DNA from: a virus
Strand: one strand, 5' to 3'
DNA length: 35,616 nt
Virus record (IMG/VR): IMGVR_UViG_3300034101_000598
Coordinates: 1-35,616 of that record
In this document: positions 23,987 through 33,185 of the stretch, piece by piece
Numbering within the stretch: the first letter of the stretch is position 1
How the letters are laid out: each line of letters opens with the position of its first letter
The notes under the pieces: model-generated
What the model was told of the DNA's origin: nothing
Database searches by the model: none
Seen by the model: only the letters and a program-made list of their open reading frames with translations
Position numbers and translations under genes: made by a program

Positions 23987-24390
23987 TGCGACACGAAGAT
24001 TGGGTCGACCGCTTGTTTGCGGCGATTGAGCAAGTTAGCACCGAAACCTTTGCATACGGCAAAAACGATTGTTGCCTGTTTTCGGCGCGTGTCGTCGATG
24101 CAATGACCGGTAGCGATTACGCAAAACGTCTTGCAGAAATGTATCACGACGAACGGTCCGCACTGGCCTATATCAATTCGCATGGGTCGATACAGGACGC
24201 TGTGAAAGATTGGCTAGGCGAACCGTGTATATCCCTAGCGTATACACAGCGCGGCGACGTTGTGCTGTTTAACAACGAAGGACGCGAAACCCTAGGTATT
24301 TGCGTGGGTGATCGCATTGTGACGGTTGGCGAAACCGGCATTGCTCACGTACCCATGGCACAGGCTATTTGCAGTTGGAAGGTTAAATAA
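23986..24390 (+). CDS. Tail assembly protein, DUF6950/NlpC-P60-like
   Basis: This 134-residue protein starts [20 protein letters not shown]. The motif [20 protein letters not shown] (about residues 22-41) holds a Cys at the position of the NlpC/P60 or DUF6950 catalytic residue; later [20 protein letters not shown] is also typical. It lies between the hub and the J-like protein, where lambda K-type peptidases occur, and may cut peptidoglycan peptides or serve assembly. A full catalytic His is not obvious (candidate in IAHVPMAQA). Confidence 0.65.
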   Translation: MRHEDWVDRLFAAIEQVSTETFAYGKNDCCLFSARVVDAMTGSDYAKRLAEMYHDERSALAYINSHGSIQDAVKDWLGEPCISLAYTQRGDVVLFNNEGRETLGICVGDRIVTVGETGIAHVPMAQAICSWKVK

Positions 24391-27300
24391 TGGCTCCAGT
24401 TGTAAGTGCGGTAACAAACTTCCTGTTGGTGGTTTTCGGCGGCACGTCTGCCGCAGCCACGGTTGCCGCAATGGTGGCCGCTAACGCCATTGTCTACATT
24501 GGCGGAAACTTGCTTTTAATGAAGGTTTCGCAAGCGTTGGGGCCGAAGGTTCCACGCGCTACGTCACGACCGCCCGACGTGGAATACTCCGATACGGTTG
24601 CACCGCGTCGCATTGTCTACGGCGAAAACAAGATTTCTGGAATGAACGTCATTCCGGCGATTGTGACCGGATCAAAAGGGGAATATTTGCATCAAGTGTT
24701 GGCACTAGTCGGACACGAAGTCAACGCAATAAACACCGTTTACTTTAACGACGAAGCGTTAACACTAAACGGCAGCGGCGACGTAACGGCTGGCAGTTTC
24801 TCCGGTAAAGCATCCGTCCGTAAATACACCGGCACATCGACGCAAACAGTCGACAGCATCCTAAACGCCGCGATTACGGAATGGGATTCCGACCATCGTG
24901 GACGCGGTATCGCGTATTTGGCATTGCGTTATACATTCGACCAAGAGGTATACCGCAATGGCAAACCCGACGTTACCTGTATCGTGCAGGGCAAGAAGTG
25001 TTACGACCCGCGATTAGACACGTCACCGGGCGCGAATCCGACAAACTCAAGTTACGCCGCGTACACGACTAACCCGGCGTTGTGTCTTGCCGATTATCTC
25101 ATGGCGTCGTATGGGTTGAGCGAGGACGGAACCCGAGTCGATTGGGCGTCCGTTGTAACAGCCGCGAATATCTGCGACGAAAACGTAGCCATTCCGGGGT
25201 CGACGACGCAAAAGCGGTATACCTGTAATTTGGTGCTGGAAGCGACCGCCGAATTCGAGAACAACATTCAAGCGTTAACACAGGCCATGATGGGCGCGTG
25301 CTACTACTCCGGTGGCAAGTGGCGCATGGCAGCGGGCGCGTGGTCATCTTCGGCGTTTACGATTACCGAAGACGACATTATCGGACAGGTGACGGTCCAG
25401 ACGGCGCAGAGCCGCAAGCGCGAAGGTTATTACAACGCCGTTCGCGGACAGTTTGTCGATAAGGACCGCAACTATCAGCCGGTCGAATTCGAGCCAATCC
25501 TAAACTCGACATACGAATCGGAAGACGGCGAACGTATCTATACCGAAGTCGCGTTCCCGGCGTGCAATAACCAGTACGAAGCGCAGCGTAACGCCATCAT
25601 TCTGTCGCGCCAATCGCGCCGACAAAAGACAGTGCAAGTCGTTTGCAGTTTGAACGCGTACAAAATCCGTCCGTTCGAAACTGGCACGGTCACGATTGCC
25701 GAAGTCGGCTGGACCAATCAAAGCGTGCGTTGTATCGGTTGGAAATTTCGACCGGAACCGGCTATCGAACTAACATTGATTGAAGCAGAGTCAAGCGATT
25801 ACAGCGACCCATCGACCGGGACTTATGTAACCCCGGCATCCGTCGTGATAAGCGATCCGGCGACTTACTCGCCCGGTTCGCCACAATCGTTTACGGCGAC
25901 GCAAGAAATCGAATCCATCTTGCTGTCGTGGGCCGCACCGTCTAACAGCGTTCCCGGCATTCTGTACCGCGTCTTTCAGTACACAGCGTCGACACCGTTT
26001 TCGTCGGCCACACAGATTTACGAAGGCGCAGACACACAGTTACGTGTGCCACGCACCGATACCGCAACGCGGTATTTTTGGGTGCAGTCGTACTATGGCG
26101 TTACTGGCGGCACATCCGACCCGACGCCATCCGGCGCGGGCCTGTCGTCGTCCGGCAAAATTGCGACGCTCAACGGCTACCTGACGAACGAAGCGACGCT
26201 AGTACCGGCGGATTCGTCCGGTACGGTTAGCAGTTATGCTGATGCGGTCGGCTTGTTTAAGTTGTTTAGCGGTCCGAACGACGTTACCGCCAGCACGACC
26301 TTTGCCATCGTTTCCGAAGTGAATTGCGATGGCGATTTAAACACTGCCGCCAACACGCCGGTTAGCGGTCAACCGATTGGTTACTATCGCGTCACGTCAC
26401 TAACTGCCGATACCGGACAATTCACCATGTCGGCGACGTATGGCGGCGTTACCGTTACCAAAGTGTTTACGGTTGCCAAAGCGAAAGCGGGCGAAGATGG
26501 CACAGGAACTAGCGCCGTATCCATCATATTAAGCCGTACAGCCGTTCAATTAACCGCCTACGCCGACGGCAGTGTGCCGAGTTACGCGGACGCATCCGGC
26601 CAGTTGACCGTTTATAGCGGCGCGACGGACGTAACGGCATCGGCTACGCTGTCCGCGTCGGCCAGTAGCGGCGTGACCGGCACGATTAACACCGCGACAA
26701 ACACGCCAGTTAGCGGACAGCCAAAAGGTTATTACCAAATCACCGCTATGTCGGGCGACGTTGGGTCGCTGACGTTTACCGTTCTATATAACAGCGTCAC
26801 ATATACTGCGACGTTTAGCGCATCGAAAAGCAAAGTCGGATACGAAATCGTCGGATCATTGCCTACGACCAACCTGTTCGAGGGCCGAATCGTATTCCTA
26901 ACGACCGACGACAAGTTGTATCGCTACACCGGGTCCGCTTGGACGGCAGCGGTTAGCGGCGCGGATATTACGGCTGGAACGCTACAAACGGCAGCGTTCG
27001 CGTCGAGCATTGAGCCGGTAACAATCGTTTCGTCGGTTCCCGGCACGAAGTCGACGAATTCTATTTTCAACACGTCCGACGGCAAGTTGTATCGCTGGAA
27101 TGGTTCGTCTTATGTTGCTTCGGTTGCTACAACCGACTTGTCGGGACAGATTACCGGCACGCAGATAACCGACGGCGCGATCACAACCGCCAAAATGACG
27201 GCGAATAGTATTAACGGCGACCGTATATCTGCCGGAACCTTGGACGCTTCGAAGATTGTTGCCGACAGTATCACTGCCGGACAAATTGCAGCGGGAGCGA

Positions 27301-28547
27301 TCAGTACTACCGAGTTGGCCGCAAACGCGGTTACATCGACAAAAATTGCGGTTGGCGATTTTAGTGTACAGGCTAAAAACCCCGGCTTTGAAGATGGTAA
27401 CGTAGGCTGGAATCTCGAAGGCAACTGGTCGATTAACTATAACGCGTCGATTGCGCGGGCTGGTTTCTGGTATGCGTCCTCGACCTTTACTTCGCCAGCG
27501 GCATTGCGAAATCAGCAAATCGTTTCGACCAATCCCGGCGAAGTGTTTTATGTTGAAGCGTGGATTAAATATAGCGGCGCGAGTGGCAACGGATCATACG
27601 TCCGCTTAACAGGGCTAAACGCATCCGGCGTCGAGGTTAGCAACCAATCTGGAAATGCGGTTGCTGTCGGCAATACGAGTTACACGAAATCTAGCGGTAC
27701 GTTTACTGTCCCGTCGAGCGTGTACTACGTCAAAGTGGAAGTTGTTTCGGACATTAGCGGCGGTACGTGCTACGTAGACGACGTGCGAATCATTCGTGCG
27801 TCAAACTCTGTATTGATCGAAGACGGCGCAATTACAGCCGACAAGGTTTCAGCAAACGCCATCACCGCCGACAAGATTAGCGCGGGCGCGGTCACTGCCG
27901 CGAAAATTAGCGTTACTAATCTTGCCGCGATTAGCGCCGACTTGGGCAGCATCACTGCCGGTACTATCGTATTGCCGTCGGGCGGCTTTATTCGCTCCGG
28001 CCAAACCGCATACAACACCGGAACCGGTTTTTATATCGGCAACGATAGCGGTACGCCTAAATTCTCATTTGGAAACGCCAGCGGGAAAAATATCCGTTGG
28101 GATGGTTCGGACCTAACCGTTAACGGCGGCATCATTCTTACCGGTAGCGTCGCCGCTAATGCGATTACCGCCAGCGCCACGGACCTTCCAGCCGACGTAA
28201 CGCTAACTAGCGCCAACACGGGCGTCGATAACACACTGTCGACCATTACGATTACCGCGACCGGCAGCACAAATATGCTGATTCGGTGCGACTTGACGTT
28301 TAAATTCACGTTAGCCAGCGGCGCACTAATCAATATCTACAAGATTTATCGCGGGTCAACCTTGCTGGTCGATATACCGATTACCAGTCTTGCGTCGGGT
28401 GGTACGTATCGCGTGCCATTGCAATACATGGACACGCCGTCGGCGGGCAGCACGACGTACTACATCAAAGTCGAGCCGACCCTAGGCGGCAGCACAACCT
28501 ATATTTACGAAGACATTATCAGCGTCGTTACGGAATTTAAGCGATGA
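24390..28547 (+). CDS. J-like tail tip / host specificity protein
   Basis: This 1385-residue protein forms the tail tip. Residues 1-55 are hydrophobic ([20 protein letters not shown]), as often seen in central fibres of this type. Up to about residue 480 it has the central tail tip domain, with [16 protein letters not shown] at the end. There follow a fibronectin-III-like domain (about 497-585: [15 protein letters not shown]), two tandem Ig-like repeats (about 590-704 and 707-817) sharing NTPVSGQP and GYY, a stalk with coil-like segments ([20 protein letters not shown]), a CBM-like jelly roll (about 993-1133: [28 protein letters not shown]) and a C-terminal adhesin part with repeated [20 protein letters not shown]. 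It determines host binding and tail closure. Confidence 0.88.
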   Translation: MAPVVSAVTNFLLVVFGGTSAAATVAAMVAANAIVYIGGNLLLMKVSQALGPKVPRATSRPPDVEYSDTVAPRRIVYGENKISGMNVIPAIVTGSKGEYLHQVLALVGHEVNAINTVYFNDEALTLNGSGDVTAGSFSGKASVRKYTGTSTQTVDSILNAAITEWDSDHRGRGIAYLALRYTFDQEVYRNGKPDVTCIVQGKKCYDPRLDTSPGANPTNSSYAAYTTNPALCLADYLMASYGLSEDGTRVDWASVVTAANICDENVAIPGSTTQKRYTCNLVLEATAEFENNIQALTQAMMGACYYSGGKWRMAAGAWSSSAFTITEDDIIGQVTVQTAQSRKREGYYNAVRGQFVDKDRNYQPVEFEPILNSTYESEDGERIYTEVAFPACNNQYEAQRNAIILSRQSRRQKTVQVVCSLNAYKIRPFETGTVTIAEVGWTNQSVRCIGWKFRPEPAIELTLIEAESSDYSDPSTGTYVTPASVVISDPATYSPGSPQSFTATQEIESILLSWAAPSNSVPGILYRVFQYTASTPFSSATQIYEGADTQLRVPRTDTATRYFWVQSYYGVTGGTSDPTPSGAGLSSSGKIATLNGYLTNEATLVPADSSGTVSSYADAVGLFKLFSGPNDVTASTTFAIVSEVNCDGDLNTAANTPVSGQPIGYYRVTSLTADTGQFTMSATYGGVTVTKVFTVAKAKAGEDGTGTSAVSIILSRTAVQLTAYADGSVPSYADASGQLTVYSGATDVTASATLSASASSGVTGTINTATNTPVSGQPKGYYQITAMSGDVGSLTFTVLYNSVTYTATFSASKSKVGYEIVGSLPTTNLFEGRIVFLTTDDKLYRYTGSAWTAAVSGADITAGTLQTAAFASSIEPVTIVSSVPGTKSTNSIFNTSDGKLYRWNGSSYVASVATTDLSGQITGTQITDGAITTAKMTANSINGDRISAGTLDASKIVADSITAGQIAAGAISTTELAANAVTSTKIAVGDFSVQAKNPGFEDGNVGWNLEGNWSINYNASIARAGFWYASSTFTSPAALRNQQIVSTNPGEVFYVEAWIKYSGASGNGSYVRLTGLNASGVEVSNQSGNAVAVGNTSYTKSSGTFTVPSSVYYVKVEVVSDISGGTCYVDDVRIIRASNSVLIEDGAITADKVSANAITADKISAGAVTAAKISVTNLAAISADLGSITAGTIVLPSGGFIRSGQTAYNTGTGFYIGNDSGTPKFSFGNASGKNIRWDGSDLTVNGGIILTGSVAANAITASATDLPADVTLTSANTGVDNTLSTITITATGSTNMLIRCDLTFKFTLASGALINIYKIYRGSTLLVDIPITSLASGGTYRVPLQYMDTPSAGSTTYYIKVEPTLGGSTTYIYEDIISVVTEFKR

Positions 28548-28927
28548 GATACGCCACTATTGCGCCAAACGGTCGGATTCTTGGCATCTTTACGTGCGAA
28601 CCGGATTTGTTGTCGGATCGCCCAAAGCCGGACGACGCCATATTCGTTGAATGCCCAACGGCAAATGCTGTTAATTCGTATTGGAGCGGTAACGAATTTG
28701 TCGACAAGCAGCCGTCCGGTATCACGCATACCGTCGACGGAAATACGGTCACGATTACGGGACTACCCGACAACGCCATTATTAACGTCACGTTGCCGGA
28801 TCGCTACGAAGTCTATCAAGCGTCGACGGAATTTAGTATTTCGTTGCCGGGACCGGGTGGGTATGTGTTCCAAATCGACCCGTGGCCGTATCTGAAAAAG
28901 ACCTTTGCCGTTTTGATTGAGGGATAA
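28544..28927 (+). CDS. Hypothetical tail-associated protein
   Basis: This 127-residue protein overlaps the J-like gene as ATGA. It begins [20 protein letters not shown], has a repeated-looking beta pattern ([45 protein letters not shown]) and ends [11 protein letters not shown] comparable small gene after J is common in phages, some of them tail-fibre chaperones or accessory tip proteins. No specific function is visible. Confidence 0.6.
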   Translation: MRYATIAPNGRILGIFTCEPDLLSDRPKPDDAIFVECPTANAVNSYWSGNEFVDKQPSGITHTVDGNTVTITGLPDNAIINVTLPDRYEVYQASTEFSISLPGPGGYVFQIDPWPYLKKTFAVLIEG

Positions 28928-28930
28928 CTT

Positions 28931-29188
28931 ATGGACGTATCGAAATTTAAGGTTCCGCCCGGATCGCTAGTCCTCGACGTAGCGTTGGTATTTGGTTTGG
29001 TCTACGCCATGGGCCAGATTACGGAACGATTAGAAGGAATTTCGAAACGTCTGGAAGTTGTCGAGGCGGTCAAGATTCAGCCAGAAGCCGACAGGCGCAT
29101 TGCCGTGATTGAGGCGCAAATGGCAAGCCAAACCGAACGACTAAAGAGCATCGAAACAAAACTAGACCGAGTGTTAGAGCGACGATAA
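28931..29188 (+). CDS. Membrane-anchored coiled-coil protein (lysis block)
   Basis: This 85-residue protein has one N-terminal hydrophobic segment (SLVLDVALVFGLVYAMG, about residues 12-28) followed by a long charged coiled coil (ITERLEGISKRLEVVEAVKI, EAQMASQTERLKSIETKLDR). This resembles small i-spanin or other phage lysis-associated membrane proteins, but no paired o-spanin lipoprotein was found. It opens the lysis block. Confidence 0.55.
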   Translation: MDVSKFKVPPGSLVLDVALVFGLVYAMGQITERLEGISKRLEVVEAVKIQPEADRRIAVIEAQMASQTERLKSIETKLDRVLERR

Positions 29189-29204
29189 ACGATGGGGGGC
29201 GGCT

Positions 29205-29357
29205 ATGGAACTATTCGAAATCTTCACGCGTGCATGGCCGGTCATACTTGCACTGATTACGCTAATCATTGTCCTATCGAAACTCGACTTACGGGTTGCG
29301 GTACTCGAAGACAAGATAAAAACACTGTTCGACCTAGTGAACAAACGGGATAAGTGA
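29205..29357 (+). CDS. Small single-helix membrane protein (50 aa)
   Basis: This 50-residue protein (MELFEIFTRAWPVILALITL) has one strong hydrophobic segment (WPVILALITLIIVLS, residues about 11-25) and a charged C-terminus (AVLEDKIKTLFDLVNKRDK). A GGGGGG run ends 7 bases before ATG 29205. It was found only by reading below the usual 60-codon cutoff. A holin-like or lysis-regulatory role is suggested by position only. Confidence 0.65.
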   Translation: MELFEIFTRAWPVILALITLIIVLSKLDLRVAVLEDKIKTLFDLVNKRDK

Positions 29358-29367
29358 GGCACGCCAG

Positions 29368-29853
29368 ATGACGACGTTATTATCGACATTCTTATCGTTC
29401 CTTGCTGGCGGCTTGCCGAAGATTCTGCAAATCTTCCAAGACAAGCAAGACAAGAAGCACGAACTAGCGTTAGTAATGGCGCAGAAGGAACGCGAGTTAG
29501 CACTTGCCGAAAAAGGATTTATCGCACAGGCCCGCGTCGAGGAAATCAAGACCGAACAAATCGCCATGGAGACAGCCGCAGAGGAACGCGTGGCGCTGTA
29601 TCAGCACGACATGGAGATTGGAAAAGGCGCGTCGCAGTGGATCATCAACCTTCGCGCCAGCGTGCGACCGGTTGTTACCTATATTTTCGTGCTGGAGTTG
29701 GTCGCGCTAAACATTGCTGGCGTCTGGTACGCCTACTCGACCGGCATTCCGTTTGTCGAAGCAATGGAAAACGTCTTCGGCGATGACGAAATGATTATTC
29801 TGTCGTCCATTATTGCGTTTTGGTTTGGATCACAAGCATTCCAGAAAAAATGA
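29368..29853 (+). CDS. Holin-like protein (GTA holin 3TM type)
   Basis: This 161-residue protein has an N-terminal hydrophobic stretch (LLSTFLSFLAGGLPKILQIF), a charged helical middle (KERELALAEKGFIAQARVEE) and a C-terminal part with IINLRASVRPVVTYIFVLEL VALNIAGVW and IILSSIIAFWFGSQAFQKK. The W-I-x-x-L-R-x-x-V-R-P pattern and three hydrophobic segments match the GTA-type 3TM holin family. It directly precedes the endolysin, with an ATGA overlap, as expected for a holin-endolysin pair. Confidence 0.75.
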   Translation: MTTLLSTFLSFLAGGLPKILQIFQDKQDKKHELALVMAQKERELALAEKGFIAQARVEEIKTEQIAMETAAEERVALYQHDMEIGKGASQWIINLRASVRPVVTYIFVLELVALNIAGVWYAYSTGIPFVEAMENVFGDDEMIILSSIIAFWFGSQAFQKK

Positions 29854-30347
29854 AAGTTAGTCCGGCGGCAATCGCAATGATCCGCCACCATGAAGGGGTA
29901 AGAAGTAGGCCGTATTTGTGTCCGGCTAAACTTTGGACCGTGGCCGTGGGCCATGTGCTGTACCCGGAACAAGCAAAACTAACTGTATCCGATAGGCTAC
30001 AGTATCCGTTAAGGCCCGAAGATAATCGGACATGGAGCAATGACGAAATTAACGCTTTACTTGTTGCGGACCTTGCGCGATTTGAGCGCGGCGTGGCCCG
30101 ATATTGCCCTACTTCTACTAATCATCAAGGCCAATTTGACGCACTGGTAAGTTTCGCGTTTAACGTCGGATTAGGTAACTTGCAGCGGTCTAGTCTTCGC
30201 ATGAAACACAATCGCGGCGACTACGAAGGCGCAGCCGAAGAATTTATGAAGTGGACCAAGGGCGGCGGTCGGGTACTGCCGGGGCTGGTTAAGCGTCGAT
30301 TAGACGAACAACGGCTATATATGCGGGGGTTACATGGCGCGACGTAA
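29850..30347 (+). CDS. Endolysin, GH24 lysozyme
   Basis: This 165-residue protein starts at ATG 29850 (ATGA overlap with holin-like gene). The GH24 (T4/P21-type lysozyme) triad is Glu15, Cys24 and Thr30 in HHEGVRSRPYLCPAKLWTVAVGH, with spacing E-9-C-6-T. The Cys variant at the Asp position occurs in several phage enzymes. It cleaves peptidoglycan glycan strands. SFAFNVGLGNLQRSSLRMKH matches the second half of the family. No signal peptide is visible, consistent with release through a holin. Confidence 0.92.
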   Translation: MKVSPAAIAMIRHHEGVRSRPYLCPAKLWTVAVGHVLYPEQAKLTVSDRLQYPLRPEDNRTWSNDEINALLVADLARFERGVARYCPTSTNHQGQFDALVSFAFNVGLGNLQRSSLRMKHNRGDYEGAAEEFMKWTKGGGRVLPGLVKRRLDEQRLYMRGLHGAT

Positions 30348-30663
30348 CGACGGCATTCCTTCAAGTTTTATGGTTGCAGCGCACAAAATCGAGGTTGTAA
30401 CGGTTCCGGTTAAAAAGTGGAAGCACGGGAAAAACTGTGTCGGAATGTATTTGCCGGATCAGTACCGCATCGAAATCATTGGATCACTTAAAGGGTCGAA
30501 CAGGCAACAGACTTTCGTTCACGAATTGCTGCATTGCCTGACCGATATTTCGGGTTATCACGAGTTGTGCGAAGACGAAGTATTTATCGACTCCGTAGCG
30601 CACTTGTTAGCACAGGCATTAGTTACGTTCGAGCCATCTACTTATGACAGACCGAAGACCTAA
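30334..30663 (+). CDS. HExxH zinc-metalloprotease-like protein
   Basis: This 109-residue protein contains HELLH (residues 63-67) in QTFVHELLHCLTDISGYHEL, the zincin HExxH motif, with a downstream acidic EDEVFIDSVAHLLAQAL that could supply the third zinc ligand or Glu. It overlaps the lysozyme by 14 bases. It is conserved in shape with small phage peptidase-like proteins (SprT- or ImmA-like size). Its substrate is unknown; the catalytic assignment rests on this motif. Confidence 0.65.
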   Translation: MARRNDGIPSSFMVAAHKIEVVTVPVKKWKHGKNCVGMYLPDQYRIEIIGSLKGSNRQQTFVHELLHCLTDISGYHELCEDEVFIDSVAHLLAQALVTFEPSTYDRPKT

Positions 30664-31840
30664 AAACCTAATATCGCAAGACGTATACGAAGCGTTTTGC
30701 CGCAACGACAGAAACGTATCGGCAACCGCCCGCGAGTTAGGACTTCACCGCCAAACCGTAATTGCTCACGTTGACCGAGTAGAAAACGGCGCAACGCATA
30801 AGGCAAAAGGCGAAAGCGAACTAATCTACCTTCGCCAACAGGTCAAGCAATTACAGAAACAGCAGTTAACCGACGAAGCGGTACGCGCCGAGATACTAAA
30901 GGTAGCCGCAGCCACGCCGAAAACGCCGGACTGGTTGACCAAGCCGAGCAAACCCGCAACCGACCTTATGGGCGTGCCGACGCTATTTGCGTCCGACTGG
31001 CACTTTGGCGAGGTTGTACGGCCAGCCGAAATCGGCGGCGTTAACGAATACAACATGACGATAGCAAAGGAAAGGGCGCGAACCTTTATTAACGTCGCTA
31101 TCGACCTATTGCGTAACCACTTGCGCGGCAAATACCCCGGCGTCGTCTTCGCGTTGGGTGGCGATATGCTGTCCGGCGATATTCACGAAGAACTGTCGGA
31201 GACTAACGAGGTTCCGACCATGCCCGCGTTGCTGGAGTTGGTCGGCGTGCTGGCGTGGTGTATTCGCACGCTGGCGGACGAATTCGGAAACGTATTCGTG
31301 CCATGCGTCACTGGCAACCATGGCCGTACGTCACGTAAGCCACGCGCCAAGCGGCGCAATCACACTAACTTCGATTGGTTGCTGTACCAACTGTTGCAGC
31401 GGTATTTCGAGAACGACAAACGCGTGACCTTCCTGATTCCAGAGGGGCCGGACGCGTATTTTATGGTTCATAACACGCGTTATTTGCTCACTCATGGTGA
31501 CCAATTCCGAGGTGGCGACGGCATGATTGGCGCACTAGGCCCGATTAGCCGAGGCGATAAAAAGAAACGCGCACGCAACGGACAAACCGACCGGTCCTTT
31601 GACGTAATGATGCTAGGACACTGGCATCAATACATCCATTTAACGCGATTTTGTGTCAATGGGTCGCTGAAGGGCTACGACGAATACGCCGACGCTAACA
31701 ACTTCGACGTTGAGCAAGCACAGCAAGCCATGTGGATTACGCATCCACAGCACGGCATCACGTTTCGTATGCCGATATTCGTACAACGCAAAACGACTAC
31801 GGAAAAAACAGAATGGGTGTCCTTACCCAAGAGCAACTAG
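30644..31840 (+). CDS. Calcineurin-like metallophosphoesterase with N-terminal HTH
   Basis: This 398-residue protein has an N-terminal helix-turn-helix-like stretch (NVSATARELGLHRQTVIAHV, about residues 24-43) and a coiled segment, then the complete metallophosphoesterase signature: DWHFG (about 118), GGDML (about 172), GNHGR (about 224), THGDQ (about 284) and GHWHQ (about 325). These enzymes are two-metal hydrolases acting on phosphodiesters or phosphomonoesters, including DNA ends. It overlaps the peptidase gene by 20 bases. A regulator-like HTH fused to a nuclease/phosphatase core is noteworthy. The substrate cannot be told from the sequence. Confidence 0.85.
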   Translation: MTDRRPKNLISQDVYEAFCRNDRNVSATARELGLHRQTVIAHVDRVENGATHKAKGESELIYLRQQVKQLQKQQLTDEAVRAEILKVAAATPKTPDWLTKPSKPATDLMGVPTLFASDWHFGEVVRPAEIGGVNEYNMTIAKERARTFINVAIDLLRNHLRGKYPGVVFALGGDMLSGDIHEELSETNEVPTMPALLELVGVLAWCIRTLADEFGNVFVPCVTGNHGRTSRKPRAKRRNHTNFDWLLYQLLQRYFENDKRVTFLIPEGPDAYFMVHNTRYLLTHGDQFRGGDGMIGALGPISRGDKKKRARNGQTDRSFDVMMLGHWHQYIHLTRFCVNGSLKGYDEYADANNFDVEQAQQAMWITHPQHGITFRMPIFVQRKTTTEKTEWVSLPKSN

Positions 31841-32019
31841 ACGAACTGGCGTACTGCGAACACGACCGTTGCCAGAATTGCCATTTCTTCAAGTACCGCA
31901 ACGCGGCGTTTTGTTGCACGCATCCAGCGGTTAATCAGCCACTCGACGGCGACTGTTTATGCGACGGGTTGCTGTTTATTTCTTCACGACCTTACGCACG
32001 GGAGCATTGCGGCGACTAG
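31813..32019 (+). CDS. Cys-rich small protein
   Basis: This 68-residue protein starts at ATG 31813 (MGVLTQEQLDELAYCEHDRC), overlapping the phosphoesterase end by 28 bases. It has several Cys (CEHDRCQNCHFFKY, FCCTHP, CLC) suitable for one or two zinc sites. It is the last rightward gene and overlaps the minus-strand gene at 31976-32116. Function unknown. Confidence 0.55.
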   Translation: MGVLTQEQLDELAYCEHDRCQNCHFFKYRNAAFCCTHPAVNQPLDGDCLCDGLLFISSRPYAREHCGD

Positions 32020-32116
32020 CCGACTTCGGCGGTTCCGGCTTTTGCGGTTCGATTCCCGTAACCAGCGTTTTTAGGTAGGCCCAAAACGCAACGAACTTCG
32101 CTTTAATCTTTTCCAT
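31976..32116 (-). CDS. Small basic protein (46 aa), end of leftward operon
   Basis: This 46-residue protein (MEKIKAKFVAFWAYLKTLVT) begins with an amphipathic helix and continues in a Pro/Lys/Arg-rich tail (EPQKPEPPKSASRRNAPVRK). Its start is 3 bases after the stop of the gene at 32120-32575, with AGGTGACA upstream as ribosome-binding site. It converges with, and its last 44 bases overlap, the plus-strand Cys-rich gene. Function unknown; the overlap lowers confidence. Confidence 0.45.
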   Translation of the reverse strand: MEKIKAKFVAFWAYLKTLVTGIEPQKPEPPKSASRRNAPVRKVVKK

Positions 32117-32119
32117 TTG

Positions 32120-32575
32120 TCACCTATCTAGCGTGTCCATAGGGTGTAATTCGTCTTGCGGTATCCAATACGCCGGTCGATTATGGCCCTTGTCGCCCCA
32201 AAATCGCTCGACCTTACCTTCGACCGCATCAATCCAACCGGCCAGCCTATAGACGCCGTACTTCCCAATAACCAGCACAAAGCGCCGGTCCGGGTCCTCG
32301 TCGTGCAGGATTAGACAGCCGTTAGGGTGCGGAGTGTACCGCACGTCGAATGATCCAGCGTCATTTGCCCGGATGCGTTCCGCGCCGGTCCAGTAAATGC
32401 CCAACGCTTTGCAGACTGCAACTTCGGCGCAGCAACCTTCTATATCCTGTTCCCACAAATTGCTGTTGGGTTGTCCGTGTGTCCGTTTCCCGTTTTGAGC
32501 GATACCACGAACACGACGGACGACCCCGGCATTAGCCGCCAGCATTATTTCCTGTGCTGACAGTTGGACCAACAT
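32120..32575 (-). CDS. Conserved phage protein of unknown function
   Basis: This 151-residue protein starts MLVQLSAQEIMLAANAGVVR, then WEQDIEGCCAEVAVCKALGI YW, DAGSFDVRYTPHPNGCLILH, RRFVLVIGKYGVYRLAGWID and PAYWIPQDELHPM. I recognise this pattern as a family found in many phages, without assigned function. The acidic residue in AEVAV, FDVRYT and a following VLVIGK strand could fit a PD-(D/E)xK-like fold, but the motif is not complete. It begins at a TAATG overlap with the coiled-coil gene. Confidence 0.7.
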   Translation of the reverse strand: MLVQLSAQEIMLAANAGVVRRVRGIAQNGKRTHGQPNSNLWEQDIEGCCAEVAVCKALGIYWTGAERIRANDAGSFDVRYTPHPNGCLILHDEDPDRRFVLVIGKYGVYRLAGWIDAVEGKVERFWGDKGHNRPAYWIPQDELHPMDTLDR

Positions 32576-32751
32576 TAGCGAGTGTGTACTTCCTTGCCGT
32601 GATACTGGCGCTGTCCCGTTTGCCAGTCTTTCAGCAACTTGCGAAGCATTTGGTTTTCTTCATCCAGCGCGGCCACGCGGCCATTAAGAAACTGGATTTC
32701 CTCGCGTTGACGCTTGATCACAGCGTCGCCCCAAATCAGTTTGCTATCCAT
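32575..32751 (-). CDS. Small coiled-coil protein
   Basis: This 58-residue protein starts MDSKLIWGDAVIKRQREEIQ, followed by FLNGRVAALDEENQMLRKLL, a clear heptad-like coiled coil. The start chosen overlaps the stop of the membrane-protein gene by 16 bases; an extended frame upstream to 32886 lacks protein-like character. Function unknown. Confidence 0.55.
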   Translation of the reverse strand: MDSKLIWGDAVIKRQREEIQFLNGRVAALDEENQMLRKLLKDWQTGQRQYHGKEVHTR

Positions 32752-32864
32752 TGCGCGACCTTCCACGTTACGCCAACAAAAATACCCGTGACGATTGCTA
32801 ACAGCACTGTTCCGGCTATTCCAACAACCACGGTCGCTACCTTGTCTTTCGAATCTGTGTTCAT
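32736..32864 (-). CDS. Small single-helix membrane protein (42 aa)
   Basis: This 42-residue protein (MNTDSKDKVATVVVGIAGTV) has a hydrophobic segment at about residues 9-33 (VATVVVGIAGTVLLAIVTGIFVGV in two pieces) and an Ala/Trp tail. It sits upstream of the coiled-coil gene in another frame. Position and shape are plausible, but no ribosome-binding site is strong. The gap 32865-32930 shows no gene, only GC-rich sequence with a short inverted repeat. Confidence 0.45.
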   Translation of the reverse strand: MNTDSKDKVATVVVGIAGTVLLAIVTGIFVGVTWKVAQWIAN

Positions 32865-32930
32865 AAGAGTTGCCGACTACGCGCACGGCGTCGGCGGTCC
32901 GCTAGGGGGCGTGGCGCGTTCACGCTTTAA

Positions 32931-33185
32931 TTAAAACGGAATTTCGTCGTCGAATTCTGGATCGACAGCCGGGGCCGCTTTTGGAGCCGGAGCCGCGCTA
33001 GACTCGCCAACGGGTTTGTACTTCACGCCGAAATACTTTCGTCCGTCCTTGGATTCGTTAACCCAAGCATCGACGTAGTATTCGACGCCAGCGATAACCG
33101 CTTTGCCGCGATAGTCGGCGTCCTTTTTACCTTCGCGTTTGCGGTCATTCTTAAACAACGCACCGCTATTGTCTTTCCTTTCCAT
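32931..33185 (-). CDS. Mini SSB-like protein with acidic tail
   Basis: This 84-residue protein starts MERKDNSGALFKNDRKREGK. The body (DYRGKAVIAGVEYYVDAWVN ESKDGRKYFGVKYKPV) resembles the beta-barrel core of small phage DNA-binding proteins, and the last residues are DPEFDDEIPF. An acidic tail ending D-D-x-I-P-F is the C-terminal peptide by which bacterial SSBs recruit partners. It is translated with the RecT-like gene through a TAATG overlap, fitting ssDNA protection during annealing. Only half the size of normal SSB, so the fold is uncertain. Confidence 0.7.
   Translation of the reverse strand: MERKDNSGALFKNDRKREGKKDADYRGKAVIAGVEYYVDAWVNESKDGRKYFGVKYKPVGESSAAPAPKAAPAVDPEFDDEIPF

Noticed and set aside
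32575-32886. 103-codon minus-strand extension of the coiled-coil gene (MRVVGNSYEH...)
   Set aside because: The extra N-terminal part is Arg/Ser-rich without structure and overlaps the more plausible membrane-protein frame; the shorter start at 32751 is preferred.
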